From NCBI RefSeq assembly GCF_903645295.1, contig NZ_CAHJXM010000002.1, positions 162,001 to 226,000 of the forward strand: DNA of 64,000 nt, written 5' to 3'. Of this stretch, positions 24,618 through 33,450 are shown one piece after another (positions within the stretch are counted from its first letter, which is position 1; the number at the start of each line of letters is the position of its first letter). The notes below the pieces were generated by a model. The model searched no databases. It saw nothing but the letters and a program-made list of their open reading frames with translations, and was not told where the DNA came from. This DNA is from Bacillus sp. Marseille-Q1617 (lineage in GTDB: Bacteria; Bacillota; Bacilli; Bacillales; Bacillaceae_B). The position numbers were made by a program, and so were the translations under genes.

Positions 24618-25235
24618 TTATGCCCGCTTCTCCAAATCCTTCACCGTCTCACTGGAATCCACTTCCTTCTCCTCTTTCAACGTCCCGAACAAGGCATCAA
24701 TAAACGGGGTAGAGACACCGTACCAATAATTTTCGTTTTTGTAGTGATGCAGGACATGTGTTTTCTTCAGCCACTTGCCGAATTTAGTTTTCGGCTTGAG
24801 CGGCCGGTGGGCTACGTAGTGTTTCCATTCGTAGACGAAGAACATAATCAGGATCCCTGCGCTGAAGGCCAGGGTTGTGGAAAGGGAGCCTGTGATGAAA
24901 TAGAAAATGAGGCTCAGGGCAAACAGGCTGGGTGCGCTGTACCAGATGGGAAGGAATAGCAGCTTCAGGTCATTTGGCTTCTTGTGGTGGTCATAATGGA
25001 GCCGTTTGATTAATTTTAAAAGGATGCTGTTCTTCGGGGCCTTAATGTGAAAGACGAATCGGTGGGTGAGGTACTCGCTGAACATGTAGGTGACAATCCC
25101 GATCGCAAGGAACAGAGGAGTGAAAGCTGTCGTGCCGGCAGTAAAAAGAAAGGCCAGTACGGTCAGAAAAATACCGGCCATGATCAAAATGTCGATGTGC
25201 AGGAAAAAGTCCCGGTAAATCCCTTTATTCTTCAT
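24618..25235 (-). CDS. Fatty acid hydroxylase / sterol desaturase family protein
   Basis: The 205-residue membrane protein has four hydrophobic helices and the histidine clusters that bind the di-iron centre of this superfamily: HRFVFH, HYDHHKKP, HYVAHRP and HVLHHYKNENYWYG. The last box matches small bacterial relatives that include carotenoid hydroxylases (CrtZ-type) and fatty acid 2-hydroxylases. The substrate is not clear. A role in modifying the carotenoid made by the cluster at 33 kb is possible, but the genes are 8 kb apart. The start is ATG 25235, nine bases after GGGAG; ATG 25241 is too close. Confidence 0.85.
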   Translation of the reverse strand: MKNKGIYRDFFLHIDILIMAGIFLTVLAFLFTAGTTAFTPLFLAIGIVTYMFSEYLTHRFVFHIKAPKNSILLKLIKRLHYDHHKKPNDLKLLFLPIWYSAPSLFALSLIFYFITGSLSTTLAFSAGILIMFFVYEWKHYVAHRPLKPKTKFGKWLKKTHVLHHYKNENYWYGVSTPFIDALFGTLKEEKEVDSSETVKDLEKRA

Positions 25236-25457
25236 GTTCATCTACTCCCGTCATTTTAGTTTCATAGCGTTTGGACTTTCTATTATACGCTGAAAACAGG
25301 ACAAAACGCCTACTAAATTACAGAAAATTCATATTTATTTTTCTGTGTAGATGGCAGTTTACTAGTTGCTATCCCTATCTTTTTCTGTTGACTTTTGTAT
25401 AATTTAACATGTATACCAAAATATTAATTTCAAAATTACGTTAAATGAGGTTGTTCT

Positions 25458-27500
25458 ATGTTTTCATTACCGGAATCACCGGACATCTACGTCCTGCAAG
25501 GGGAATACTCCCTCCCTATGGTGGTGTTGTCGATTGTGATCGCCTGCTGTGCTTCTTATACGTCGCTGTCGTTGAATCAGCGGATGCAGCAGAGCAGTTT
25601 TTTTCATAAATCGTTTTGGCTGGTGCTGGCGTCGGTGTCGATGGGGCTCGGGATCTGGTCGATGCATTTTATCGGGATGAGCGCGTTCATGCTGCCTGTT
25701 TCGATGACGTACGATTCGTTCTTGACGGCTGCTTCTGTCATACCGGCTGTGTTTGCTTCTTATTTGGCCTTTTCGTTTGCCAATAGGAAGAAGAAGGGGC
25801 ATGTGCCTGCGATCATCGCCGGGATCATCATGGGGATCGGGATATCCGCGATGCATTATATCGGGATGGCTGCGATGGAGATGAATGCGGAGCATGTGTA
25901 TAAGCCGTTGATCCTCATGTCCTCAGTCATGATTGCGGTTGTCGTTTCCTATGTGGCTTTGTTCATTTTCTCCAGCCTGCAGAAGTTCATGGGAACCCAG
26001 TGGATTAAAATCCTCACATCAGTCCTGATGGGACTCGCCATCACGAGTATGCACTATACGGGGATGGCGGCCGTCGTCTTTTATACAGTGACTCCGGGGA
26101 ATGGCATGCACGGAATGCATAAAATGGACATGCCGCTGCTTGTTACGGTTGTGACGGCAGGTATTTTCATACTGCTGGCGGTTTCCGGACTTGCCGGCCT
26201 TCTGGACCGCTATGTGGACCACCGCCTTCATCAGTACGACGCGCTCACATTGCTTCCTAATCAAAGACAGTTCGAACAGGATTTGAAGAACTCGAAGACG
26301 GCCGGGAGCCTTGCCATCATCCATATCCATGACTTCGAAAAGTGGGTCAGCGGCTATGGCTATACCTTTGGCGACGGCGTGATCAAAGCGGTCGGGGAAA
26401 TCATTGAAGAACGAAAACTGCGCACTTCAAAAGTCTATCGGATCGAAGGAAACCGTTTTGCGGTCTATCACAGTGAAAAGCATGAGTTTGAAATATTGAA
26501 GTCATCTATGGAAAAGGTACTGTCTGAATTGAAGAAACCGTTGTTGATCGATGACTACCGTGTCGTCGTTGAAATGGTATGTGCCGCTTCCCACTGTGAG
26601 GAAGGTGACTGCAGCCAGCTGCTGGCCAATACGATGGCTGTTCTCCAACATCCTTCCATTCAATTTCGGCACGGAGTAATGGAATATGACCCTGCTGTTC
26701 ATACGTACAGCTTTGAAAGACAGATCGTTCAGGATATCAATCGGGCGATCGAATTCGATGAGCTGTTCATGGTCTATCAGCCGAAAGTGCTGCCCGTCAC
26801 GGGGGAAGTAACGGGCGTTGAGGCGCTGCTGCGTTGGGAGCACAGGGTACACGGGATGATTTCACCAGGTGTATTCATCCCTGTTCTTGAAGAGAACGGA
26901 AAGATCTTCGAGGTGACGGACTGGGTCATCGAAACGGTTTTCCGTCAGGTCTCCAGCTGGCTGGAAGAAGGTGTTGAATTCAAGCGGGTATCCATCAACA
27001 TCCCGGGGCAGTATGTGACCTCCTCCAGGCTGCTGTCGGTCCTGAGTGAGGGGTTGAGGAAGTATGGAGTCGACAGCCGCTTCATCGAACTGGAGATTAC
27101 GGAAACGAGTGTCATCCATGACATCGATAACGCCATCACTGCCGTCGGACGCTTCAGGGAAATGGGCCTGTCCGTTGCGCTCGACGATTTCGGGACCGGG
27201 TTATCATCCCTCTCATATTTAAGAAAAATCCCGATTTCAACGATTAAAATTGATAAATCGTTCGTGGACGGTGTCCCGCTTTCCGAGAAGGATTCCGCGC
27301 TGCTGAGGGCGATCATCACATTATGTTCTTCCTTGAATCTCCGGGTGGTCATCGAAGGAGTGGAATCGCAGGAACAGATCGATTTCATCATGTCGATGAT
27401 CGAGCGCCCTCACATTCAAGGCTATTATTTCTCGCCTCCGCTGCGGGAGGGAGAGTTAGTGAGCTGGATGGCAGAACGGGAGCTCACAGGACAAGTATAA
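25458..27500 (+). CDS. MHYT-GGDEF-EAL signalling protein (c-di-GMP phosphodiesterase)
   Basis: The 680-residue protein has a seven-helix N-terminal MHYT sensor with its three motifs (MHFIGM, MHYIGM, MHYTGM), thought to bind copper or a gas. A GGDEF-like domain follows (about residues 265-425), with IEGNRFAVY in place of the GGDEF loop, so cyclase activity is unlikely. The C-terminal EAL domain looks intact: GVEALLRWEH, ELEITETS, LDDFGTGLSSLSYL, IKIDKSFV and VIEGVES. It probably degrades c-di-GMP in response to a membrane signal. The layout matches B. subtilis YkoW. GAGGTTGTTCT precedes the ATG. Confidence 0.9.
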   Translation: MFSLPESPDIYVLQGEYSLPMVVLSIVIACCASYTSLSLNQRMQQSSFFHKSFWLVLASVSMGLGIWSMHFIGMSAFMLPVSMTYDSFLTAASVIPAVFASYLAFSFANRKKKGHVPAIIAGIIMGIGISAMHYIGMAAMEMNAEHVYKPLILMSSVMIAVVVSYVALFIFSSLQKFMGTQWIKILTSVLMGLAITSMHYTGMAAVVFYTVTPGNGMHGMHKMDMPLLVTVVTAGIFILLAVSGLAGLLDRYVDHRLHQYDALTLLPNQRQFEQDLKNSKTAGSLAIIHIHDFEKWVSGYGYTFGDGVIKAVGEIIEERKLRTSKVYRIEGNRFAVYHSEKHEFEILKSSMEKVLSELKKPLLIDDYRVVVEMVCAASHCEEGDCSQLLANTMAVLQHPSIQFRHGVMEYDPAVHTYSFERQIVQDINRAIEFDELFMVYQPKVLPVTGEVTGVEALLRWEHRVHGMISPGVFIPVLEENGKIFEVTDWVIETVFRQVSSWLEEGVEFKRVSINIPGQYVTSSRLLSVLSEGLRKYGVDSRFIELEITETSVIHDIDNAITAVGRFREMGLSVALDDFGTGLSSLSYLRKIPISTIKIDKSFVDGVPLSEKDSALLRAIITLCSSLNLRVVIEGVESQEQIDFIMSMIERPHIQGYYFSPPLREGELVSWMAERELTGQV

Positions 27501-27563
27501 ATTCTGGATTCCGTGGTCACGGGGATCCCCCTTTTGAATACGATGGGTTAAAAAGAGCAGAGG

Positions 27564-28193
27564 ATGATTACATTGTCCATATCGTTTCCAGTAAGTATAA
27601 AAACGAGGATGATCAGCAGCGGACCTAAGCAGACGGTCTATTATCCAAAAGCAGTGGAAATGCAGAATCGGGAATTACAACGATTCATCAACCGTTCCAT
27701 TGTCCATGAGACCCAGAACCTGATCCATGAGCAGGCCGGCAATATGCCGACGAGCGTGGAGGAGATGCTTGGGTCATTTGAAATCAAGAACAACCAGCGT
27801 GAGGTACTGAGTCTATCACTCTCGAACTATACGTATCATTACCAGGCAGCGCACGGGCTGACGATCATCAAGTCGCTGACATTCGATCTCGGGAAAGAAA
27901 AGCTTTGCAGTTTGAAAGATTTATTCAAGCCCGGCAGCGGGTATGTGAAGAGGATCTCGGACCTGGTGGCCCAGCAGATCAAACAGCGGGACATTCCGCT
28001 CCTCGGCGAGTTCCAGGGCATACGCCCCGACCAGGATTTTTACATCGCTGACAAGGCGCTGGTGGTCTATTTTCAACTCTATGAAATAACGCCATACGTC
28101 TTTGGATTCCCGATGTTTCCGATCTCCGTCTATGATCTGCAGGACATCATTGAGGAAAGCGGCCCGCTTGGAAGGATGGCAGTCAATAATTAA
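27564..28193 (+). CDS. DUF3298/DUF4163-type protein
   Basis: The 209-residue product has the DUF4163-DUF3298 pattern seen in RsiV-like and PdaC-like proteins: YYPKAVEMQNRELQRFINRS, SNYTYHYQAAHGLTIIKSLT, LCSLKDLFKPGSGYVKRISD and the C-terminal FYIADKALVVYFQLYEITPYVFGFP. No signal peptide or membrane anchor is seen, in contrast to RsiV, so it may be cytoplasmic or start differently. The ATG has only AGAGG directly upstream. It follows the MHYT gene by 63 bases and may share its transcript. The function is unknown. Confidence 0.75.
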   Translation: MITLSISFPVSIKTRMISSGPKQTVYYPKAVEMQNRELQRFINRSIVHETQNLIHEQAGNMPTSVEEMLGSFEIKNNQREVLSLSLSNYTYHYQAAHGLTIIKSLTFDLGKEKLCSLKDLFKPGSGYVKRISDLVAQQIKQRDIPLLGEFQGIRPDQDFYIADKALVVYFQLYEITPYVFGFPMFPISVYDLQDIIEESGPLGRMAVNN

Positions 28194-28224
28194 GCCGCGG
28201 AGGCATGCTCCACGGCTTTTTTTC
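28193..28224 (+). terminator. Terminator after the DUF3298 gene
   Basis: AGCCGCGGAG / CTCCACGGCT stem with a short loop followed by seven T, directly after the stop codon. It may also serve the convergent Nramp-like gene. Confidence 0.85.
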
Positions 28225-28228
28225 ATTA

Positions 28229-29482
28229 TTAAAAAATAGAAATCAATTTCGTCACTGCAAGGATCGCGAATAACAGGATACACGCAGCAAATACAAAATT
28301 AGCCAATGGACTGTTGCGGTAGTCCTTGTCCACTTTCTTTGAGTTTAACAGCCAAATCAGGCTGAATGATAAAAACGGCATGAACAACGCACCCAATGCT
28401 CCGTATAAGATGATCAGCTGGACCGGTTTACCGAAGAACAACAGCAGCAATGGCGGAAAGGTGAGCCATGCCAGGAAGAGGCGGTATGCCGGGTCCTTTT
28501 CCGTTACAGGCCGGTCGGTCCGTTTCTTTATAACCCTTATGAAATCGGCGAATAGATAAGGGACCCCGTTCCATACACCGAGCAGGGATGAAAATGCCGC
28601 AGACCAGAATCCGATCAGGAACATCCACGAAATGAATCCGCCATATTTATCCCCAAGCAGCCCCGTCAGTTTGATCAAGCCTTCTTCCCCTTCAATTTCT
28701 ACGCCTGTCCCATATAAAAATTGGCTCCCCACGATGAGCAGGGCGAGAGTGAAGATAGCCGTCATCGTGTAGGCTGCCTTGGAATCGAGACGCATCGTCG
28801 GAATCCATTCCTTCCCGCTCCAGCCCTTTTCCTTCAGCCAATAGCCGTAAGAGGTCATCGTGATCGTCCCGCCGACTCCCCCCACTAATCCAAGGGCAAG
28901 GAGGAATGATCCTTCCGGAATGGTCGGGACAAAGCCTTTCATGAACTCACCGAGGTTCGGCAGGAATAAGGCTGCCGAACCCACGACTGTTACAAACATA
29001 AGCCCGATCAGAAACATCATGACCTTTTCAAATATCAGGTAGCGGCCGGTCCACACCAACAGGAAGCCTGCAATGGCATGAATGACTGCCCACGCCCAGA
29101 AAGGCATGACCGGAAACATCGTGGTCATGGCAAGCGCACAGGCCGAGGCTGCGGCAGCCCCGTAGACGAAACCCCAGATGACAGCATATATACCGAAGTA
29201 TCCGGTCGCCCATTTCCCCATCTCCTGCCAGCCTTCAAGAATCGTTTTCCCTGTGGCAAGGTGCCAGCGTCCCACCCCTTCATTGAGGAAATGCTTCAGG
29301 ATGGAACCGACCACGATCGCCCAGACAAACACGAGCCCGAAACCGGCTCCGGCCACCAGGGCAGCAACGAGATCCCCTGTGCCGACCCCGGTTGCCGCTG
29401 CAACGAATCCAGGACCGATCAGGGCGGCCCGTTTTTTAAAAGATTTAGGTGCTGATACATTCGTGTTCACTTCAAGTGACAT
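28229..29482 (-). CDS. Divergent Nramp-superfamily transporter
   Basis: This 417-residue protein has eleven or so membrane helices and the LeuT-like layout of the Nramp superfamily (IGPGFVAAATGVGTGDLVAAL, VSIL-like helix 2, GGVGGTITMTSYGYWLKEKG in helix 6). The metal-binding DPGN motif of helix 1 reads VGTGDLV and the MPH motif of helix 6 reads TMTSYGY. It is therefore unlikely to be a classical Mn/Fe transporter; related NRMT proteins move magnesium, others have unknown substrates. AAGGAGCAAAACG precedes the ATG. It stands alone. Confidence 0.8.
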   Translation of the reverse strand: MSLEVNTNVSAPKSFKKRAALIGPGFVAAATGVGTGDLVAALVAGAGFGLVFVWAIVVGSILKHFLNEGVGRWHLATGKTILEGWQEMGKWATGYFGIYAVIWGFVYGAAAASACALAMTTMFPVMPFWAWAVIHAIAGFLLVWTGRYLIFEKVMMFLIGLMFVTVVGSAALFLPNLGEFMKGFVPTIPEGSFLLALGLVGGVGGTITMTSYGYWLKEKGWSGKEWIPTMRLDSKAAYTMTAIFTLALLIVGSQFLYGTGVEIEGEEGLIKLTGLLGDKYGGFISWMFLIGFWSAAFSSLLGVWNGVPYLFADFIRVIKKRTDRPVTEKDPAYRLFLAWLTFPPLLLLFFGKPVQLIILYGALGALFMPFLSFSLIWLLNSKKVDKDYRNSPLANFVFAACILLFAILAVTKLISIF

Positions 29483-29708
29483 CGTTTTGCTCCTTCCTTG
29501 ATGTAAGCGACTACATTTTTATGTACGGAAAGCAATTATGTAGTAGAAAACAACCCTATATACAAAAAATTTAGAATATTAATACTTTACTATGTTAAAC
29601 GTTTTTGTACAATCGTTACAACCCATCTTTCTGGTAATTAAGGCAGAGGTCTGATAGCCGCCGGGTCTTAGTACTCCTGTTATTCTTTTGAAATAGTTCG
29701 TATTGACC

Positions 29709-29734
29709 AAAAAAACCGAACACCATCATGTTCG
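29709..29734 (-). terminator. Terminator of the gene at 29759
   Basis: CCGAACA / TGTTCGG stem (29715-29734). On the minus strand it runs into GGTTTTTTTGG, 25 bases after the stop codon. Confidence 0.85.
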
Positions 29735-29758
29735 GCTTTTCATATCGGGGAATCAACG

Positions 29759-30250
29759 TTAACACCACACGATTATCTTATAAGGCGTGGTCTGTGCGGG
29801 GATGCTCATGGTAGAAGGACCATATTGAACAATCAGATTTCGGTTGGCAGGATTACCTGTGAAAAGCTGCCCATTTCGCAGAAGGATTTGGGTATAGGGT
29901 GAAAGATTCAGCTTCAGGAAGCCGTCACTGCTCACCAATTGAGAATTGAAATAATCAACTTTCACATTCCGGGACGGATTTTCCTTTACCATGATCAGTG
30001 CCCGGTATTGCGGCGGATAGATAAGCGGGACAGGGGCATTTGCATCATAGTATCCCGTCACTCTATCACCCGCTGCGACCATCTCGTGATCAACAAAATA
30101 AGTGGCCGGTTCCACTACGAAATTGACGGTGCCCCCTGTATCATCCACTAAAGAGATCAGTTTATAACAGCCTTCTCCCTCCCCGTTCTGCCCAATCAAA
30201 AAATCACTGATCGCGGTGATCGTCCCCTGAAAGAAATTGAAATTGATCAT
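29759..30250 (-). CDS. Hypothetical protein, beta-rich
   Basis: I do not recognise a family. The 163-residue protein begins MINFNFFQGTITAISDFLIG and has several alternating hydrophobic strands (FNFFQGTITAI, NFVVEPATYFV, RALIMVKENP, ILLRNGQLFTG, NLIVQYGPS), with no membrane helix or signal peptide; an OB-like or small beta-barrel fold is plausible. It starts at ATG 30250 after GAAGGAGTGCACAAC; the longer upstream frame is not supported. It is divergent from a DUF2642 gene, and both could be spore-related, but that is only context. Confidence 0.7.
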   Translation of the reverse strand: MINFNFFQGTITAISDFLIGQNGEGEGCYKLISLVDDTGGTVNFVVEPATYFVDHEMVAAGDRVTGYYDANAPVPLIYPPQYRALIMVKENPSRNVKVDYFNSQLVSSDGFLKLNLSPYTQILLRNGQLFTGNPANRNLIVQYGPSTMSIPAQTTPYKIIVWC

Positions 30251-30425
30251 GTTGTGCACTCCTTCAAAATAACTTTGAATTTCAAGGTAATCCATATGCT
30301 TCATGGAGGATGAAAAGAACAAGTGATTCTTTATGGGAGGTCTGCTCAATATGAAGGTATGAGCCAGGCCCGGGGCATCATAAACATAAGATGTAAAAAA
30401 TAGTAAACAGTCTGGAGGTAAGTGA

Positions 30426-30680
30426 ATGTACAGCATGTATCCGTATCGAACCAACCCGCAAGTACCTTCCAATGGACCGATGCAAGTGGTTGTAGTGGAG
30501 CCTTATGTATATGCTGCCCTTAAAAGTCTTATCGGGAAAAGAGTGGTCATTGATACATCACGGGGCTCGGTAAGCGGTACAGTGGCTGATGCTAAGCCTG
30601 ATCATGTCGTGGTGAAGGAGCATGATTCTTCTTTCTTTGTCCGTATTTGTGAGATTGTGTGGATTATGCCGGAGGACTGA
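30426..30680 (+). CDS. DUF2642 family protein (YuzF-like)
   Basis: The 84-residue protein has a Tyr/Pro-rich N-terminus (MYSMYPYRTNPQ) followed by an Sm-like beta fold: YVYAALKSLIGKRVVIDTSR, GSVSGTVADAKPDHVVVKE and FFVRICEIVWIMPE. This is the DUF2642 pattern of Bacillus proteins such as YuzF and CotP-associated small proteins, many of them spore-coat related. TGGAGGTAAGTG precedes the ATG. It is followed by its own terminator. Confidence 0.8.
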   Translation: MYSMYPYRTNPQVPSNGPMQVVVVEPYVYAALKSLIGKRVVIDTSRGSVSGTVADAKPDHVVVKEHDSSFFVRICEIVWIMPED

Positions 30681-30690
30681 AGCCATTTAA

Positions 30691-30725
30691 AAAAGTGTCT
30701 GCCGCTCGTGCGCAGACACTTTTTA
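30691..30725 (+). terminator. Terminator of the DUF2642 gene
   Basis: AAGTGTCTGC / GCAGACACTT stem with loop CGCTCGTGC, flanked by A-run and T-run. Confidence 0.88.
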
Positions 30726-30754
30726 TATGTTTGGGTAGTTTTAAACACTGCTGT

Positions 30755-30925
30755 TGATTTCCGTGGTAGACTTCGCTTTCCGCGGGTAGCCCGTGAACCT
30801 CCTGTCCTTTTTCAGGGGGAGGAACTGTCCAGCTGCAGGGCTTAGAGGCACATGTCATAAGCAAAAACGACCAAGAAGGCAAAGAGCGCCTTCCAGGCCG
30901 ATTCGTCTTATGCCACACGCCTCTC
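30755..30925. repeat. GC-rich intergenic repeat element, second copy type
   Basis: The stretch GACTTCGCTTTCCGCGGG near 30770 is the complement-type counterpart of the core at 1479-1783. It is followed by CTGTCCAGCTGCAGGGCTTA, GAGGCACATGTCATAAGC and a palindromic tail ending in CTTATGCC...GCCTCT. The same order (GTCCAGCTACAACGGCTATA, CATAAGC...GCTTATG, GCCTCT) recurs at 48720-48890. It is non-coding. Confidence 0.7.
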
Positions 30926-30950
30926 TTCAAAGCCCTTCCTCTTTTCTTCA

Positions 30951-31859
30951 TTAAGCCTGCGAGTCGATTGATTTAACGATCCTCTCACAGATTTCATGGG
31001 TGATGAGGGAATCCTCGATCGAAGGGTCCGGTGTCCGGTTGTTTGCAGCACAGTCGATAAAGTGATCGACCAGCTGGTAGAATCCGCGCTTATGGAGGGT
31101 CGGTTCCCAGTCACCGAACTTGGTGATGCTGATATCTTTGTTATGGTAATGAGTGGTTTCAACCAGGCTGTTGACGACATATTTGTGATGTCCGGTATGA
31201 TACTCGATGGTTTCTTCCGTCACCCCGCCATTTCGGTTCATGATGCCGATGGCTGTGCAGCCATCGCCGAGCAGCTGGATGACCAGGTGGTGGAGCTCAT
31301 CCCCGTCTTTCAGGCATTCCACTTTGACATTTCGGACATCCGTATTCATCAGGAAGCGGAGCGTGTCGACTACGTGAATGAAATCTTCAACGACAAATCT
31401 CCTTACATGGTCAGGGGATGCGAACCGGTTCTTCTGCATCAGGATCAAGCTTGCTTTTCCATGTTCCTTCAGCTCATGTACACGAGGGATGAAGCGTCTG
31501 TTGAATCCGACCATGGCGATTTTGTTTTGCTCCTTGGCGAGACTGACGATTCTATCGGTTTCCCCGAGGTTCATGGAAATCGGCTTGTCGATGTAGACAT
31601 GAATCCCGCGTTCAAGGAGCTTCTCCGCTATTTCAAAATGGGCTTCCGTTGCGGTGCTTATGAAAGCAGCGTCGATTTCTTTTGTGATCAATTCATCTAT
31701 TGACTGGACCTTCTCCTCGATTCGATACTTATCCGCCAGTGTGTTCAGCGTCTCTAAGTTTCTTGTACATAGGACAAGCTCGATTCCTTCCTTTTGGGAT
31801 AGAACGGGTAAGTATGCTTTTTTTGCGATATCGCCTAAACCGATAATGGCTATTTTCAT
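30951..31859 (-). CDS. Gfo/Idh/MocA family oxidoreductase
   Basis: The 302-residue protein has an N-terminal Rossmann fold (MKIAIIGLGDIAKKAYLPVL) and the family lysine in HVYIDKPISMNLGETDRIV, followed by GFNRRFIPRVHELKEHGKA. The C-terminal substrate domain is present (DFIHVVDTLRFLM). It should be an NAD(P)-dependent dehydrogenase of a sugar or sugar-like compound; the substrate is unknown. The start is ATG 31859 after AGGAGGCATTTTG; the longer frame is unsupported. It stands alone next to a repeat element. Confidence 0.88.
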   Translation of the reverse strand: MKIAIIGLGDIAKKAYLPVLSQKEGIELVLCTRNLETLNTLADKYRIEEKVQSIDELITKEIDAAFISTATEAHFEIAEKLLERGIHVYIDKPISMNLGETDRIVSLAKEQNKIAMVGFNRRFIPRVHELKEHGKASLILMQKNRFASPDHVRRFVVEDFIHVVDTLRFLMNTDVRNVKVECLKDGDELHHLVIQLLGDGCTAIGIMNRNGGVTEETIEYHTGHHKYVVNSLVETTHYHNKDISITKFGDWEPTLHKRGFYQLVDHFIDCAANNRTPDPSIEDSLITHEICERIVKSIDSQA

Positions 31860-31980
31860 CAAAATGCCTCCTGTCTGTTTTCTCATTACCCTGAAGATTG
31901 GCACGGTAACGGCTGGACTTTCGTATAAATTCTTCTAAATCGGTCAATGATGATGACAGCAATGATAAGTAGGTGTGTAT

Positions 31981-32496
31981 ATGTATTTACTATTGGTGAT
32001 CGTGGTTTGGATTCTGTTTGCATATAAATTCGTTGATTGGTCCCAGTGGGGAAAACAGTATCCGACGCTATTATTTTTCATGCTGGTCAACTTTGTATAC
32101 AATTATTTTTATTATGACTATACTCTCTGGGCCTTCAGGGGTGTGACCGCAGAGTGGCTGAATCATTCCATCATCAACACGGCGTTTACTTTTTTTATCT
32201 GTCCGGTGGGCCTCATCATTTATCTTCAACGTTTTCCTGAAAAGAGAACCAGCCAGCTTCTCTATATTTTAATATGGACCGCATTTTATACTGCCATTGA
32301 GGCCCTTTTCGCTCACAAAGGCATGTATGTGTATGACCATGGATGGAATGGATGGTGGAATATCCCGTTGAACCTTATATTGTTCAGTGTACTGTATCTG
32401 CATTACAGGAATCCACTGAGAGCCATTGGTGTGTCGGTTTTACTTGTGGTCGTCTTTTATTTAATATTCCCGTTCCCTTTGGAAAGTTTAAAATAA
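31981..32496 (+). CDS. CBO0543 family membrane protein
   Basis: This 171-residue protein has five membrane helices and the family pattern WSQWGKQYPTLLFFMLVNFV, NYFYYDYTLWAF, then EALFAHKGMYVYDHGWNGWW and LHYRNPLRA. These match the CBO0543 group found in spore-forming Firmicutes; the function is unknown. The ATG at 31981 and a GTG at 31975 are both possible, with TAAGTAGGTG upstream. A short membrane-protein frame follows. Confidence 0.78.
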   Translation: MYLLLVIVVWILFAYKFVDWSQWGKQYPTLLFFMLVNFVYNYFYYDYTLWAFRGVTAEWLNHSIINTAFTFFICPVGLIIYLQRFPEKRTSQLLYILIWTAFYTAIEALFAHKGMYVYDHGWNGWWNIPLNLILFSVLYLHYRNPLRAIGVSVLLVVVFYLIFPFPLESLK

Positions 32497-32512
32497 TCTG
32501 GGGTGTGACGTC

Positions 32513-32632
32513 ATGTTAATCCAAAATGTTCTTTCAGTACCGGTCTTCTTAATCTTATTATTCGCCACGTACATGGCGATGTGGCTGTATTTAAGGAAAA
32601 AAGCCGTTAATAAAAGCAAGCACGAAGAATAG
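32513..32632 (+). CDS. Small membrane peptide (39 residues)
   Basis: An ATG at 32513 opens a 39-codon frame encoding one hydrophobic helix (LSVPVFLILLFATYMAMWLY) followed by a basic tail (LRKKAVNKSKHEE). The pattern of hydrophobic helix plus positive tail and the position 16 bases after the CBO0543-type gene favour a genuine small protein of the same operon. The ribosome site GGGGTG is only fair. A hairpin follows at 32667. The function is unknown. Confidence 0.5.
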   Translation: MLIQNVLSVPVFLILLFATYMAMWLYLRKKAVNKSKHEE

Positions 32633-32666
32633 ACAAGGTTTTTCCCTGCAAATGATCAATCTCCTT

Positions 32667-32700
32667 GATGAAAGAATCTTTCTTTCATCTTATTTTATTT
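32667..32700 (+). terminator. Terminator after the small membrane peptide gene
   Basis: GATGAAAG / CTTTCATC stem followed by TTATTTTATTT. Confidence 0.6.
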
Positions 32701-32774
32701 GAGGACAAGGCGTCCGTTTTTCCAAAATATTCTATTAATTGTGGTAAGATAATACGAAAAAGGAGTGACCTTTA

Positions 32775-33191
32775 GTGAATAAGGAATTCGAAGCCCGCAG
32801 CCGTCCGAGAGCATGTGCTGCAATCATCAAAAACGATCATATCCTCATGGTGAAAATGAAGCGCGGGGATAAAGTATGGTGGTCACTGCCGGGCGGAGGA
32901 CTGGAAGAAGGGGAAAGCTTTGAAGAGACCGTTGTGAGGGAAGTGAAGGAAGAGGTAAATCTTTCCGTGAAAGTGGACCGGCACTTATTTACCTATGACT
33001 ACGGTGCGGGGGAATGCCGCGTCTTTTCAACCGATCTTATGGGCTCCCATGTTCCGCAGCTTGGTTACGACCCGGAATATGCCGGGGATGAGCAGAAGCT
33101 TCAAGAAGTAAAGTGGTGGCCGCTTGAAGCAATGAAGGATGACCTTGAAGTCTCCAGGGTCATTGAACAGATGAACATCATGACGAAATAG
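32775..33191 (+). CDS. Nudix hydrolase
   Basis: The 138-residue protein has an intact Nudix box: G41, E47, R55, E56, E59 and E60 in GGLEEGESFEETVVREVKEE, after the strand WWSLPGG. It should hydrolyse a nucleoside diphosphate linked to another moiety; the substrate is not predictable from the box. It starts at GTG with AAAGGAGTGACC upstream. It is a single-gene unit with its own terminator. Confidence 0.92.
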   Translation: MNKEFEARSRPRACAAIIKNDHILMVKMKRGDKVWWSLPGGGLEEGESFEETVVREVKEEVNLSVKVDRHLFTYDYGAGECRVFSTDLMGSHVPQLGYDPEYAGDEQKLQEVKWWPLEAMKDDLEVSRVIEQMNIMTK

Positions 33192-33204
33192 ATACATAGA
33201 AAAC

Positions 33205-33239
33205 CTGACTGACCTTCCATGATTCAGTCAGATTTTTTT
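33205..33239 (+). terminator. Terminator of the Nudix gene
   Basis: CTGACTGA / TCAGTCAG stem followed by ATTTTTTTA, 13 bases after the stop. Confidence 0.85.
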
Positions 33240-33450
33240 ATAGCCTCCCTTTAGTGAATTAACGCATCGCGGGACGGGCCTTTGGTGTATAGGGATTGTA
33301 CAGGATGGTTAGGTGGGTTGCAGCCACAGATTCCTTTATTTACAGGGGTTTGGCTGCTTTTTCATATTTGAATAATGTTATTTGTGGCAATTCACTTTTA
33401 ATATATGTATAATGATTGTATAACTTTTGTACGAATGGGAGGTCTTGTGA

